From: Streptococcus pantholopis
GTDB taxonomy: Bacteria; Bacillota; Bacilli; Lactobacillales; Streptococcaceae
NCBI RefSeq assembly: GCF_001642085.1
Contig: NZ_CP014699.1
Coordinates: forward strand, 372,001 to 436,000
Reading direction: 5' to 3'
Length of the DNA stretch: 64,000 bases
Of the stretch, positions 1-8,995 are shown piece by piece. Under the pieces are notes generated by a model. The model was not told the DNA's origin. It did not search any database and worked only from the letters and a program-made list of their open reading frames with translations. Numbering within the stretch: position 1 is the first letter of the stretch; each line of letters starts with the position of its first letter. Position numbers and translations under genes: made by a program.

Positions 1-105
1 GGAACAATGACGATTGACAAGAGCCATAATCCGGTGAAATCTGTTTCTATCATTGGTTTGACTAATGGTGAAGAGTCATCATCAGAAGTTGTCGAAGCGG
101 ATTAG
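1..105 (+). CDS. livK: Branched-chain amino acid ABC transporter substrate-binding protein, C-terminal end (partial)
   Basis: Only the last 34 codons are in the window; the frame is open from base 1 to a TAG at 103-105. The residues around GTMTIDKSHNPVKSV match the conserved C-terminus of LivK-type periplasmic-binding-fold proteins, where a 'D..HNP.K' segment precedes the last strand. In Gram-positives this is an extracytoplasmic lipoprotein that delivers leucine, isoleucine or valine to the LivHM permease. The livH-M-G-F genes directly downstream support the call. Two hairpins separate it from livH, so the binding protein may be made in excess over the permease. Confidence 0.85.
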   Translation, partial: GTMTIDKSHNPVKSVSIIGLTNGEESSSEVVEAD

Positions 106-120
106 TCTTAAAAAGGAAGT

Positions 121-146
121 GAGGCTGAGACAAGAGTCTTAGCCTC
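121..146 (+). terminator. Hairpin after livK (GGGAC-type streptococcal stem-loop)
   Basis: GAGGCTGAGAC and GTCTTAGCCTC form a near-perfect stem just after livK. No long T-run follows, so partial termination or 3'-end protection is more likely than full termination. It resembles the hairpins at 274-329, 19141-19190 and 59341-59371, all with a GGGAC/GTCCC-like core. Confidence 0.55.
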
Positions 147-273
147 TAAATGTTGTCTCAGGCCTGATTGACTTGAAAGATGCAGCCATTTCCGGTCTTA
201 TTTAAAGTATGAAGCGGCTTATCTTTCCGACTTCAGCAGTTATCCGCATACTGTAAAGTCTGCCAGGTCTTGC

Positions 274-329
274 GGGAGCGGGACTGTGAACCTTTTTTCA
301 GCCGATAAAGAGGTTCTGTCCCGCTCCCT
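274..329 (+). terminator. Long inverted repeat upstream of livH
   Basis: GGGAGCGGGAC...GAACC at 274-292 is complementary to GGTTCTGTCCCGCTCCC at 313-329, giving a stem of about 17 bp, followed by an AT-rich stretch (TATATTATTTTA). It lies between livK and livH and could be an intercistronic attenuator. The arms are of the 'gggagtgggacagaa' kind also found at 19141-19190. Confidence 0.55.
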
Positions 330-362
330 ATATTATTTTATGTTAGAAAGTTTGGTGAAATT

Positions 363-1231
363 ATGCTTCAGCAGCTTGTAAACGGTCTGATTTTAGGGAG
401 TGTTTATGCTCTTTTAGCCCTAGGATATACTATGGTTTATGGGATCATCAAGTTGATTAACTTTGCTCACGGTGATATTTATATGATGGGGGCTTTTATT
501 GGCTATTACTTGATCAGCTACTATCATTTAAATTTTTTTCTTGCTCTCCTTTTAACGATGGTCATTACTGCCGCTCTAGGTGTTCTTATTGAATTTCTGG
601 CTTACAGGCCTTTGCGCAACTCGACTCGGATTGCTGCTTTAATTACAGCAATTGGTGTTTCCTTCTTTTTAGAATATTCAATGGTCTATCTGGTCGGAGC
701 GCAGGCCCGTCCTTTCCCTCAGGCGATCAAAACGGTTAAATACGCCTTGGGTCCTGTAAGCATCAGCAATGTCCAGATCATTATTCTGCTTGTCTCTGTT
801 ATTCTGATGCTGGCTTTGCAGTTTATTGTGCAGAAAACAAAGATGGGCAAGGCCATGCGGGCCGTCTCAGTTGATAGTGATGCTGCGCGGCTGATGGGAA
901 TCAATGTCAACAGCACTATCAGTTTTACTTTTGCACTGGGATCCGCTATGGCAGGAGCGGCTGGTGTTCTGATTGGGCTTTACTATAACTCCATCAATCC
1001 GCTGATGGGAATGACACCCGGAATTAAAGCCTTTGTCGCTGCGGTTCTGGGGGGATCGGTATTATTCCGGGAGCTGCTTTAGGCGGTTTTATCATCGGTC
1101 TTTTGGAAACTTTCTCTATTTCTATCGGACTGTCCAGCTACCGTGATGCGGTTGTATATGCTATTTTGATTTTTATTCTGTTAATCCGTCCTGCGGGTAT
1201 TCTTGGCAAATACATGAAAGAGAAGGTGTGA
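363..1231 (+). pseudogene. livH: Branched-chain amino acid ABC transporter permease LivH, frameshifted
   Basis: Inner-membrane permease that pairs with LivM for branched-chain amino acid uptake. The frame from ATG 363 encodes a LivH protein (MLQQLVNGLILGSVYALLALGY; multiple membrane spans) but runs into a stop at 1080-1082 after 239 residues. The missing C-terminus is intact in another frame: from about 1055 the reading IGIIPGAALGGFIIGLLETF... continues to TGA 1229-1231. One base is missing at or next to the G6 run 1049-1054, in the conserved A-V-L-G-G-(I/L)-G motif. The same motif in livM (about 1971-1990) is in frame. The protein is therefore truncated before its last spans, unless this is a sequencing error or a slippage-variable site. 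Normal length would be about 289 residues. Confidence 0.85.
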
Positions 1232-1235
1232 GACA

Positions 1236-2192
1236 ATGAAAAAAAATCTGAAATCTATTCTGGCTTGGATTGCTGTGATTGCACTTGTCTACATCATTCT
1301 GGCAGCACTTATTAATTCAGGCTTTTTAGGTGTCTACTATATTCAGATTCTTATGGGAATCGGGATTTCGATGATTATGGCTATGGGAACCAATTTGGTT
1401 CTGGGTTTTTCCGGGCAGTTTTCTTTGGGACAGGCTGGCTTTATGGCTATCGGAGCCTATGCGACAGCTATTATAACAGATTTTAATCCGACTTACGCCG
1501 GCTATTATCTGTCTATGGTTGTTGGTGCGCTTTTAGCAGGAGTTGTTGCTGTTATTGTCGGTTTTCCTACACTGCGGCTTAAAGGCGACTACTTAGCCAT
1601 TGCTACTCTGGGTGTATCGGAAATCATTAGGATTGCTATTGTCAACGGCGGTGAGCTGACGAACGGAGCAGCCGGCTTGACAGGTATTCTGCCTTATTCA
1701 CAATGGACAACGGTTTTTATCTTTGTTGTGCTGATTTTAATTTTCTTTATGAACTATCTGCGCAGCTCTTTTGGCCGTCAGGTTATTTCCGTTCGTGAAG
1801 ATGAAATTGCCGCTGAAGCAATGGGTGTTAATACCACCAAGGTTAAGGTGATGACTTTTGCTATTGCAGCAATGACAGCAAGTATTGCTGGTTCTCTGTA
1901 TGTCGGCTATATTGGGACAATCGCTCCTAAAGATTTTACAATCATGAGATCGATTGATTATCTTATTATTGCGGTTCTGGGGGGACTGGGCTCGATGACC
2001 GGTACGATTGTGGCGGCAGTTGTTCTGGGCTTCCTCAATATGTATCTGCAAAATTTCTCAGATGTGAGAATGATTATCTACTCTTTAACTTTGATTCTGG
2101 TTATGGTCTTCCGGCCGGGAGGCTTGCTGGGAACAAAAGAGTTCAGTTTTGCACGCTTATTTAAAAAGAAAACTAAGGAGGGCAGACAGTAA
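1236..2192 (+). CDS. livM: Branched-chain amino acid ABC transporter permease LivM
   Basis: Second membrane subunit of the LivKHMGF importer, 318 residues. It has the repeated hydrophobic spans of this family and the conserved segments 'GFSGQFSLGQAGFMAIGAYA' (about residues 60-80) and 'AVLGGLGSMTGTIVAA' near the C-terminus. ATG 1236 lies 4 bases after the livH stop. The stop TAA 2190-2192 overlaps the livG start by one base, so the genes are translationally coupled. The intact gene contrasts with the frameshifted livH, its obligate partner. Confidence 0.93.
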   Translation: MKKNLKSILAWIAVIALVYIILAALINSGFLGVYYIQILMGIGISMIMAMGTNLVLGFSGQFSLGQAGFMAIGAYATAIITDFNPTYAGYYLSMVVGALLAGVVAVIVGFPTLRLKGDYLAIATLGVSEIIRIAIVNGGELTNGAAGLTGILPYSQWTTVFIFVVLILIFFMNYLRSSFGRQVISVREDEIAAEAMGVNTTKVKVMTFAIAAMTASIAGSLYVGYIGTIAPKDFTIMRSIDYLIIAVLGGLGSMTGTIVAAVVLGFLNMYLQNFSDVRMIIYSLTLILVMVFRPGGLLGTKEFSFARLFKKKTKEGRQ

Positions 2193-2956
2193 TGGCACTT
2201 CTTGAGATAAAAAATTTAACAAAGAACTTCGGCGGTTTAACTGCAGTCGGGGATGTGACAATGGAGCTCAATGAAGGGGAGCTTGTTGGCCTTATCGGTC
2301 CTAATGGCGCTGGTAAAACGACTCTCTTTAACCTCCTGACAGGTGTTTATGAGCCGAGTGAAGGGACAGTCAGTCTTGACGGCACTATTTTAAATGGGAA
2401 ACTTCCTTATCATATTGCCTCTTTAGGTCTGTCGCGTACTTTCCAAAATATTCGGCTGTTTAAGGACATGACAGTCCTTGACAATGTGCTGATTGGTCTG
2501 GCTAATAAAGCCTCTCTCCCAATTTTTTCCAGTTTGCTGCGTCTGCCGAATTTTTATAAAAGTGAGCAGGAACTGCAAAAACAGGCTTTCGAATTGCTTT
2601 CCATTTTTGGATTAGAGGACAAGGCTGAGACCTTAGCTAAAAATCTGCCTTACGGTCAGCAGCGGCGCTTAGAAATCGTCAGAGCTCTGGCAACCAAACC
2701 TAAAATTCTCTTTCTGGATGAGCCTGCTGCTGGTATGAATCCGCAGGAAACGGCAGAACTGACCCAGCTTATTCGTCAAATCAAGGATCGATTTAAGATT
2801 ACTATCATGCTGATTGAGCATGATATGAGTTTGGTTATGGATGTCACTGAACGCATTTATGTTTTGGAATACGGCCGTTTAATTGCCCAAGGGACACCGG
2901 ATGACATTAAAAATGATCAGCGCGTGATTGAGGCTTATCTGGGAGGTGAAGCATAA
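2192..2956 (+). CDS. livG: Branched-chain amino acid ABC transporter ATP-binding protein LivG
   Basis: Cytoplasmic ATPase subunit, 254 residues. Walker A is GPNGAGKT at about residues 36-43. The signature loop has the LivG-typical variant form LPYGQQRRLEIVRAL, and Walker B is ILFLDEP. The C-terminal 'IEHDMSLVMDVTERIYVLEYGRLIAQGTP' is characteristic of LivG. The start overlaps the livM stop and the stop overlaps the livF start by one base. Confidence 0.95.
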   Translation: MALLEIKNLTKNFGGLTAVGDVTMELNEGELVGLIGPNGAGKTTLFNLLTGVYEPSEGTVSLDGTILNGKLPYHIASLGLSRTFQNIRLFKDMTVLDNVLIGLANKASLPIFSSLLRLPNFYKSEQELQKQAFELLSIFGLEDKAETLAKNLPYGQQRRLEIVRALATKPKILFLDEPAAGMNPQETAELTQLIRQIKDRFKITIMLIEHDMSLVMDVTERIYVLEYGRLIAQGTPDDIKNDQRVIEAYLGGEA

Positions 2957-3666
2957 TGGCTATGTTAACAGTTGAAAATCTCTCAGTCCATTACGGCGTT
3001 ATTCAGGCTGTTAAAGAGGTTTCATTTACAGTGAATGAAGGAGAAGTGGTCTCTCTAATTGGAGCTAACGGCGCCGGTAAAACATCTATTTTGCGAACGA
3101 TCTCCGGCTTGGTCCGCCCAAGCAGCGGCAGTATCGTTTTTGAGGGGGAGGCTATCCATCGGGCCGCAACGCGTAAAATTGTTGCCAGTGGTCTTTCTCA
3201 GGTACCAGAAGGACGTCATGTTTTTGCCGGCCTGACTGTTCTGGAAAATCTTGAAATGGGAGCTTTTTTAAGCAACAACCGTGAAGAAAGTCAAAAGAAT
3301 CTGCGACAGGTTTTTGACCGTTTTCCGCGTTTGGAAGAAAGGAAAAACCAAGATGCTGCAACTCTCTCAGGCGGGGAGCAGCAAATGCTGGCTATGGGCC
3401 GGGCTTTGATGAGCAAGCCGAAACTTCTTCTGTTAGATGAACCGTCCATGGGTTTGGCGCCGATTTTTATTCAGGAAATTTTTGACATCATTCAAGCTAT
3501 TCAAAAACAAGGAACGACTGTCCTCCTTATCGAGCAAAATGCGCATAAGGCTCTCTCTATCGCAGATCGCGGCTACGTTCTTGAAACTGGGAAGATTGTC
3601 CTTTCCGGAACTGGTCCGGAACTTTTAGAGTCCGATGAGGTGCGCAAGGCCTACTTAGGCGGCTGA
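2956..3666 (+). CDS. livF: Branched-chain amino acid ABC transporter ATP-binding protein LivF
   Basis: Second ATPase subunit, 236 residues. Walker A is GANGAGKT (about 36-43), then 'VPEGRHVFAGLTVLENL' typical of LivF, signature LSGGEQQMLAMGRAL and Walker B LLLLDEP. GGAGGTGA at 2942-2949 is a well-spaced SD for ATG 2956; ATG 2962 is a second possible start. Last gene of the liv operon. No clear terminator was seen right after it. Confidence 0.95.
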   Translation: MAMLTVENLSVHYGVIQAVKEVSFTVNEGEVVSLIGANGAGKTSILRTISGLVRPSSGSIVFEGEAIHRAATRKIVASGLSQVPEGRHVFAGLTVLENLEMGAFLSNNREESQKNLRQVFDRFPRLEERKNQDAATLSGGEQQMLAMGRALMSKPKLLLLDEPSMGLAPIFIQEIFDIIQAIQKQGTTVLLIEQNAHKALSIADRGYVLETGKIVLSGTGPELLESDEVRKAYLGG

Positions 3667-4229
3667 GGAATCAAAGGATAACATGGAGGCGGTGCTTCTT
3701 TGACTTATCCATTGTCAGGGAAGAGCTAAAAATCATCTGCCAATCTGTTTTTCTTTTCGGCCTACCTAGCTAAAGATGAACGGTGCAAAAGGTAAAATGA
3801 TGCGCAGATTGCCAGAATCAGAACAATATTGCAGAAGTTTGGGGGAAGACCGAGCTTCTTTAACTGTACTGACTCGGACTATCCGCTAATAAATTTTGCT
3901 ATATTTAGAAAGAATAGAACCTATAGTTAAGAAGCATAAGACTTATTTCAAATAAGCATTTGCTCTTAGACGGAAAAGGCTGTAAAATAAAATTATAAGA
4001 AAAATTTGGTCTTTAGATAAAGAGTTAATAATCCAAAGACCATCTGACACTTATTTTTAATGAAAGGATTGAACGTCTGGGAATGTCTTGACAGATGATT
4101 TCATCTTCACTGAACTTAGATGGAAAAATCTGAGCAGGAAGAAGTTTTAGCATCCTAAACCTGATAACAGTTTAAACTGTTGGCAATATCAGGAAGGGCA
4201 GATTTCCTCGACGTTCTCGGTAAGTATGT
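3667..4229. other. 563-bp gap with no gene; contains hairpin and palindrome
   Basis: No open frame here looks coding. An 8-bp inverted repeat (tggtcttt at about 4009, aaagacca at about 4036) could form a weak hairpin. A perfect 16-bp palindrome lies at 4166-4181. Nothing resembles the dispersed repeat family found elsewhere in the window. Confidence 0.5.
4166..4181. promoter_or_regulatory. Perfect 16-bp palindrome upstream of the alcohol dehydrogenase gene
   Basis: AACAGTTTAAACTGTT is fully self-complementary and ends 48 bp before the dehydrogenase start. It sits inside a weaker outer repeat (cctgata ... tatcagg, 4160-4192). Size and position fit an operator for a dimeric repressor. I do not recognise the regulator. 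Confidence 0.45.
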
Positions 4230-5276
4230 ATGAAAACAGCTATTTTTGAACACGCTGGTTCAATGGTTATTGAAGATGTCGCTAAACCGACACTTCAGGC
4301 AGATGATGATGTGATTATCAAAGTTGTCCGTGCCTGTGTCTGCGGGTCTGATTTGTGGTCCTATTCGCATGGCGATGACAAACCGGCTCATTCAGATAAC
4401 AGCGGACATGAGGCGCTGGGGATTGTCGAAGAGACAGGTCCCGCTATTAATACGGTTCAGCCGGGTGACTTTGTAATTGTTCCTTTTACTCACGGCTGCG
4501 GGGAGTGTGATGCCTGCCGTGCTGGATTTGATGGTACTTGTGATAATCACAAAGGCGCTACTAATTGGAGCGGCGGCTACCAGTCAGAGTATATTCGTTT
4601 CCACTATGGGAACTGGGCTCTTGTTAAGGTTCCCGGCCAACCGTCAGATTATTCAGAAGGTATGATTAAATCCCTTTTGACTTTAGCAGATGTTATGCCG
4701 ACAGGTTACCATGCAGCGCGGGTAGCAGATGTTAAACGCGGAGATAAGGTTGTTGTTATCGGGGACGGCGCTGTCGGACAATGTGCAGTAATAGCGGCCA
4801 AAATGCTTGGTGCTTCACAAATTATTCTGATGAGCCGCCATGAAGACCGCCAGCAAATGGCTTTGGCTTCAGGAGCGACAGGAATAGTTGCTGAACGCGG
4901 AGAAGAAGGAATTGCTAAAGTACGCGAGATTTTAGGCGGCGGAGCAGATGCTGCTCTTGAATGTGTCGGTACAGAGGCTGCTATGGATCAAGCACTGGGT
5001 GTACTGCACAATGGCGGCCGGGTAGGCTTTGTAGGTGTGCCGCATTACAGCAACCATCCGCTGGGGTCTACCTTTGCTCAGAACATCATAGTTGGTGGCG
5101 GTTCGGCATCGGTGACAACATATGATAAGCAAGTCCTGCTGAAAGCCGTTCTTGACGGGGATATTAATCCAGGGCGTGTTTTCACGGACACTTACTCATT
5201 GGCAGATGTCAATCAGGCTTATCAGGATATGGCTGACCGTAAGACCATCAAGTCTATGCTTGTTGTGGGCGATTAA
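4230..5276 (+). CDS. Zinc-dependent alcohol dehydrogenase family protein
   Basis: Medium-chain NAD(P)-dependent dehydrogenase, 348 residues. The catalytic zinc site is visible as CGSD (about residues 38-41) and GHE (about 59-61). Four structural-zinc cysteines lie in CGECDACRAGFDGTC (about 91-105). The Rossmann motif is GDGAVG at about 177-182. The substrate cannot be deduced. ATG 4230 gives a full-length N-terminus (MKTAIFEHAG) but no convincing SD precedes it, which is unusual here. It ends against a bidirectional terminator shared with the convergent LysR gene. Confidence 0.85.
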   Translation: MKTAIFEHAGSMVIEDVAKPTLQADDDVIIKVVRACVCGSDLWSYSHGDDKPAHSDNSGHEALGIVEETGPAINTVQPGDFVIVPFTHGCGECDACRAGFDGTCDNHKGATNWSGGYQSEYIRFHYGNWALVKVPGQPSDYSEGMIKSLLTLADVMPTGYHAARVADVKRGDKVVVIGDGAVGQCAVIAAKMLGASQIILMSRHEDRQQMALASGATGIVAERGEEGIAKVREILGGGADAALECVGTEAAMDQALGVLHNGGRVGFVGVPHYSNHPLGSTFAQNIIVGGGSASVTTYDKQVLLKAVLDGDINPGRVFTDTYSLADVNQAYQDMADRKTIKSMLVVGD

Positions 5277-5287
5277 GATATAAAAAC

Positions 5288-5320
5288 AAAGCTGAGATGT
5301 TAATCTCAGCTTTATTTATT
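5288..5320 (+). terminator. Bidirectional terminator between dehydrogenase and LysR genes
   Basis: AAAGCTGAGAT (5288-5298) pairs perfectly with ATCTCAGCTTT (5303-5313). T-rich sequence follows on both strands, so it can end both convergent transcripts. Confidence 0.85.
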
Positions 5321-5420
5321 GGGAGAAAAGGGGATAAGTGAGATAATTATAGCTGCAAGCTAGGTGAGAAAATTCTATTTTTTCTTTTTGATAAGCCGCT
5401 ATCTCCTATGGAGCATACTA

Positions 5421-6287
5421 CTACTTTAATTCCTCTCTTACCAGTTCTAAAAATTTTTTGGTTAATCCTGACTGGCTGCTTTGTTTTTTCCAAAGAATTT
5501 GTAGCGAGTCAAGGTTGTCTTCGGCAAAAGGAACAAAGTCCAGCTTACTGTCTTTAAAATCTGTTTCAATAATGCCATCGAGCGTTAAGGCGATACCAAC
5601 GCCCTCTTTAACCAGAATAGAAGCGTTATAGAGCAGATTATAAGTGGCAACGATTCGGTAGTCGCCAAATCCTGCCAGAAGCGACTCATCAATAGTTGTC
5701 TGAGCAGAGACAATGAGCGGATAAGCCAGCGCATCTGCTAGACTTGGTTGTTTATATTTGGTTAAGGGATGGTTTTTAGGAACTAAGACTCCCCAGCGGT
5801 CACGATTCGGGAGCGATAAGTGATTGTACTTTTTTATATCGTAAGGTCCAATAGTAATGGCTAAATCATAGACCCCTCGGTTGAGCCGTTCAAGAACATC
5901 ATCTGCATTGCCGCTGCGGATGTGAATCCTGATATTAGGATAGCTGACTGTCAATTTTTTGACAGCACGAGCCACTATATCTAAAGACTGTGTTTCAGCA
6001 GCTCCGATATAGATATCACCAGCCAAATTTTCTGATCCGCGTATGCTGCTTGCGGTCTTATCCACCAAACTCAAAATTTCAATCGCTCGATTGTAGAGAT
6101 ACTGGCCATCGTCAGTCAGCTGAATCTCACGGCTCCCGCGGTGAAAAAGAACGGTGCCGAGTTCCTCTTCAAGTTCCTTAATCTGGCGCGATAAGGTCGG
6201 CTGGGTGACATGCAGCGCTTGCGCAGCATTTGAGATGCTCTTTGTCTGTACAATGGTCACAAAATAATTAAGAACACGAATATCCAT
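5421..6287 (-). CDS. LysR-family transcriptional regulator
   Basis: LysR-type regulator, 288 residues. The N-terminal winged helix-turn-helix is clear (MDIRVLNYFVTIVQTKSI, then AAQALHVTQPTLSRQIKELEEELG, about residues 21-44), followed by a periplasmic-binding-like effector domain. It is transcribed away from the DUF3737-patB-lipoprotein genes across a 175-bp gap holding a candidate LysR box, so it probably controls that divergent operon. The inducer is unknown. A GGAGG-type SD (plus-strand cctcc at about 6292-6296) supports the start. Confidence 0.9.
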   Translation of the reverse strand: MDIRVLNYFVTIVQTKSISNAAQALHVTQPTLSRQIKELEEELGTVLFHRGSREIQLTDDGQYLYNRAIEILSLVDKTASSIRGSENLAGDIYIGAAETQSLDIVARAVKKLTVSYPNIRIHIRSGNADDVLERLNRGVYDLAITIGPYDIKKYNHLSLPNRDRWGVLVPKNHPLTKYKQPSLADALAYPLIVSAQTTIDESLLAGFGDYRIVATYNLLYNASILVKEGVGIALTLDGIIETDFKDSKLDFVPFAEDNLDSLQILWKKQSSQSGLTKKFLELVREELK

Positions 6288-6381
6288 ACAGCCTCCTATA
6301 CCTGATAATGATATACCAGCTTTATTATACCATTGAGACCGAAAAACTGCTTAGTTTTCCTTTCTATGCTTTTAAACTATA

Positions 6382-6431
6382 ACTTGTATTTATTATAAGT
6401 ATTTGCTATATAAAAAGACGCATGGTAAAGT
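6382..6431 (+). promoter_or_regulatory. Candidate LysR box and promoter for the DUF3737-patB operon
   Basis: ACTTGTATTTATTATAAGT (6382-6400) is an imperfect dyad containing the T-N11-A arrangement typical of LysR-family sites. It directly precedes a possible promoter: TTGCTA (6403-6408), 17-bp spacer, extended -10 TGG-TAAAGT (6426-6431). The position next to the -35 fits an activator site. Inference from sequence only. Confidence 0.45.
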
Positions 6432-6462
6432 ATAAGTACAGAATGCGGAAGGAAAGAAAAGC

Positions 6463-7323
6463 ATGAAAGAAATCAACCAAGCTTTACTGACAGGCGAACG
6501 CGCTTTATTTCAGCAAAGAGAAACCAGCATAAAAAATTCAGTTTTTGAAGATGGTGAATCACCTTTGAAAGAAAGCCGTCAGATTGAACTGGAAGATACG
6601 ATTTTTCGTTGGAAGTACCCGCTTTGGTATGCCAAAGAGATTACCGCCAGACATCTCAGTCTTTTAGATACAGCACGTTCTGGTATTTGGTATACACATG
6701 GGATTGCTATCTCAGACAGTGTCATCCAAGCTCCAAAAACATTTCGGCGCAGTTCTGCTATTACCCTCAAAAATGTTCAGCTAACCAATGCGGAAGAAAC
6801 AATGTGGGCATGCGAAGATATTCAGCTGGAGCAGGTTAATGTGGTAGGGGATTATTTTGCTAAAAATGCTAAAAACATCAAGGCTAAGCACCTCACGATT
6901 ACAGGAAATTATGCTTTTGACGGATCAGAAAATGTTGAATTGTCACAAGCAACCCTGCTGAGCAAAGATGCGTTTTGGAACTGTAAAAACGTGACTGTGA
7001 AAGATTCAACTATTGTTGGCGAATACTTGGCTTGGAATTCTGAGAATATTACTTTTATCAACTGTACGATTGAAAGCAATCAGGGATTGTGTTATCTGAA
7101 AAATTTAGTGCTTAAAAATTGTAAAGTGATCCATTCAGACTTAATTTTTGAGTACACAACAGTACAGGCGGATGTTATATCAACCATTGACAGTATCAAA
7201 AATCCGATTTCAGGAGAGATTTCAGCTGTCGATATCGGCGAACTCATCTTTAATGATCCGGCTCTTGACTCCAAGCAGACCCGTATCCATTTAGCTAAGG
7301 AGCTTATTCATGATAAGGTATGA
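6463..7323 (+). CDS. DUF3737 family protein (beta-helix-like repeats)
   Basis: Cytoplasmic protein of 286 residues with the DUF3737 start (ERALFQQRETSIKNSVFEDGESPLKES). The middle has repeated short strands of the type 'ITLKNVQLTNAEETMW', 'IKAKHLTITGNYAFDGS', 'VTVKDSTIVGEYLAWNS', which suggests a right-handed beta-helix. The biochemical function is unknown. The SD GGAAGGAAAG lies just upstream. Its 3' end overlaps patB by 14 bases, implying coupled translation. In other Firmicutes I associate DUF3737 genes with PatB-like lyases and LysR regulators. Confidence 0.85.
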   Translation: MKEINQALLTGERALFQQRETSIKNSVFEDGESPLKESRQIELEDTIFRWKYPLWYAKEITARHLSLLDTARSGIWYTHGIAISDSVIQAPKTFRRSSAITLKNVQLTNAEETMWACEDIQLEQVNVVGDYFAKNAKNIKAKHLTITGNYAFDGSENVELSQATLLSKDAFWNCKNVTVKDSTIVGEYLAWNSENITFINCTIESNQGLCYLKNLVLKNCKVIHSDLIFEYTTVQADVISTIDSIKNPISGEISAVDIGELIFNDPALDSKQTRIHLAKELIHDKV

Positions 7324-8479
7324 TTTTGGGCGTGTGCTTAATCGACGCCGTGTTAACAGCTACAAATGGGACGTTGCTGACCAAGAACTGCCAATGTGGG
7401 TAGCTGATATGGATTTTGAAACAGCCCCAGCAATCACAGCTGCTATCCAAAAACGCTTATCTCAAGGTGCCTTAGGCTATAATACTGTCCCAGATTCCTT
7501 ATTCAAAGCCTATATTGACTGGTGGGGCCGCCGGCATGCTTATTACATGGAACAGGATTGGCTGATGTTTTGTACAGGAACAGTACCGGCAGTATCGTCC
7601 ATTGTGCGCAGTGTGACCAGCTCTCGTGATAAGGTTTTACTGCTTTCACCTATTTACAACATTTTTTATAATAGTATTGTTAATAATAATCGTGAGGTTT
7701 TAGAGAGTCCCTTGGTCTATTCAGGCGGACAGTATCACGTTGATTATGAAGATTTAGAGACTAAACTGGCAGATGAGAAAACAAGGCTCTTGATTTTTTG
7801 CAATCCCCATAATCCCATAGGAAGAGTTTGGAGGCCAGAAGAATTAAGACGTATCGGCTCCCTATGTGTGAAATATAAGGTCATGATTCTGTCAGATGAA
7901 GTACATTGTGACTTGACCCATGACAGTGCAGTTTATACTCCGTTTGCCTCTGTCTCAAAGGACATAGAGAAACAGACAGTGACCTGTTTATCACCATCAA
8001 AGGCCTTTAATATTGCTGGTTTAAAGTCGTCTGTCATCGCTGTTTCTGACGAAGAACTAAGAAAAACAATTTACAGAGCTATCAACACTGATGAAGTGGC
8101 AGAGCCGAACAGTTTTGCAGTTCAGGCAACTGAAGCGGCATTTAATGAGGGAGAAGACTGGCTCAGCCAGCTTAATAACTATTTAGCAGGGAACCGTCAT
8201 TATCTTGAAAAAGGACTGGCAGAATCTGTTCCTGAAATTCATATTGTCCCGTCTCAGGCTACTTATTTGATGTGGCTGGACTGTTCAGCTTTAACAGAAG
8301 ATACAGCAGCCTTATGCAGCTTTATTCGACAGACAACAGGACTGATTTTATCAGATGGCAGTATTTTCGGCGGCAATGGCCAGCTTTTTATTCGCTGGAA
8401 TTATGCCTGTCCTAGAACGCTATTGGAAGATGGTCTGAGACGGTTTAAACAGGCTGTTCAGGCTTATAAGAGGCAATAA
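7310..8479 (+). CDS. patB: PatB/MalY-type pyridoxal-phosphate C-S lyase (cystathionine beta-lyase-like)
   Basis: Fold-type I PLP enzyme, 389 residues, with the family start 'RVNSYKWDVADQELPMWVADMDF'. Visible cofactor residues are NPHNPIGRVW (about 165-174), D196 in SDEVH, and the Schiff-base lysine K231 in SPSKAFNIAGLKS. Family members cleave cystathionine or cysteine to pyruvate, ammonia and a thiol or sulfide. In oral streptococci such lyases produce H2S. The gene overlaps the DUF3737 gene and is followed after one base by a lipoprotein gene. The exact substrate is not readable from sequence. Confidence 0.88.
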   Translation: MIRYDFGRVLNRRRVNSYKWDVADQELPMWVADMDFETAPAITAAIQKRLSQGALGYNTVPDSLFKAYIDWWGRRHAYYMEQDWLMFCTGTVPAVSSIVRSVTSSRDKVLLLSPIYNIFYNSIVNNNREVLESPLVYSGGQYHVDYEDLETKLADEKTRLLIFCNPHNPIGRVWRPEELRRIGSLCVKYKVMILSDEVHCDLTHDSAVYTPFASVSKDIEKQTVTCLSPSKAFNIAGLKSSVIAVSDEELRKTIYRAINTDEVAEPNSFAVQATEAAFNEGEDWLSQLNNYLAGNRHYLEKGLAESVPEIHIVPSQATYLMWLDCSALTEDTAALCSFIRQTTGLILSDGSIFGGNGQLFIRWNYACPRTLLEDGLRRFKQAVQAYKRQ

Positions 8480-8480
8480 A

Positions 8481-8987
8481 ATGAAAAAAATAATAATTTT
8501 AATTATTTGTTTTCTGCTGGCCGGCTGTTCGGCAGCTGAAAGTGAGCAGTCTCAGTCAGATGAAGCAGGCAGTCAGACGACTTCTGGTAGGAGCCTCTCC
8601 GATTCTCAGGAAACAAATGAGCGTGAAAAGGATAGGGAAGAAACTGTGATAAAAGCAAGAATTGATGATCAAACATTCGAAATCGTATTAAATGACAGTC
8701 AGGCAGCTGAGGAATTTAAAGAGTTGCTGCCTTTGACAGTAGAGATGGAACATGTCAACGGCAATGAGGTCTATGCCCCATTAGGTGAGCAGTTTACTGC
8801 TAATAATCAGCAGGCAGGCCAAATTCATGCTGGAGATCTTAAACTATGGTCAGGCGATGGTCTTGTCCTCTTTTACAAAGATTTTTCTTCAAATTATTCT
8901 TATACAGATCTAGGCCGCATGACAGACAGCAAAGGGCTGGCAGATGCTTTAGAGCAGTCCTCCACTGTCAGATTTGAAAGGGAGTAG
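8481..8987 (+). CDS. Lipoprotein with cyclophilin-like domain
   Basis: 168 residues. It begins with a lipoprotein signal, MKKIIILIICFLLAGC, with lipobox LAGC and lipidated C16. A Ser/Gln/Glu-rich linker (about 20-55) follows. The C-terminal domain (about 55-168, with 'APLGEQFT', 'GDLKLWSGDGLVLFYKDFSS' and 'YTDLGRM') matches the bacterial cyclophilin-like fold (Cyclophil_like family). Enzymatic isomerase activity is not established for that family. It is anchored outside the membrane and is the last gene of the LysR-linked operon before the repeat array. Confidence 0.82.
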   Translation: MKKIIILIICFLLAGCSAAESEQSQSDEAGSQTTSGRSLSDSQETNEREKDREETVIKARIDDQTFEIVLNDSQAAEEFKELLPLTVEMEHVNGNEVYAPLGEQFTANNQQAGQIHAGDLKLWSGDGLVLFYKDFSSNYSYTDLGRMTDSKGLADALEQSSTVRFERE

Positions 8988-8995
8988 ATAGATGT

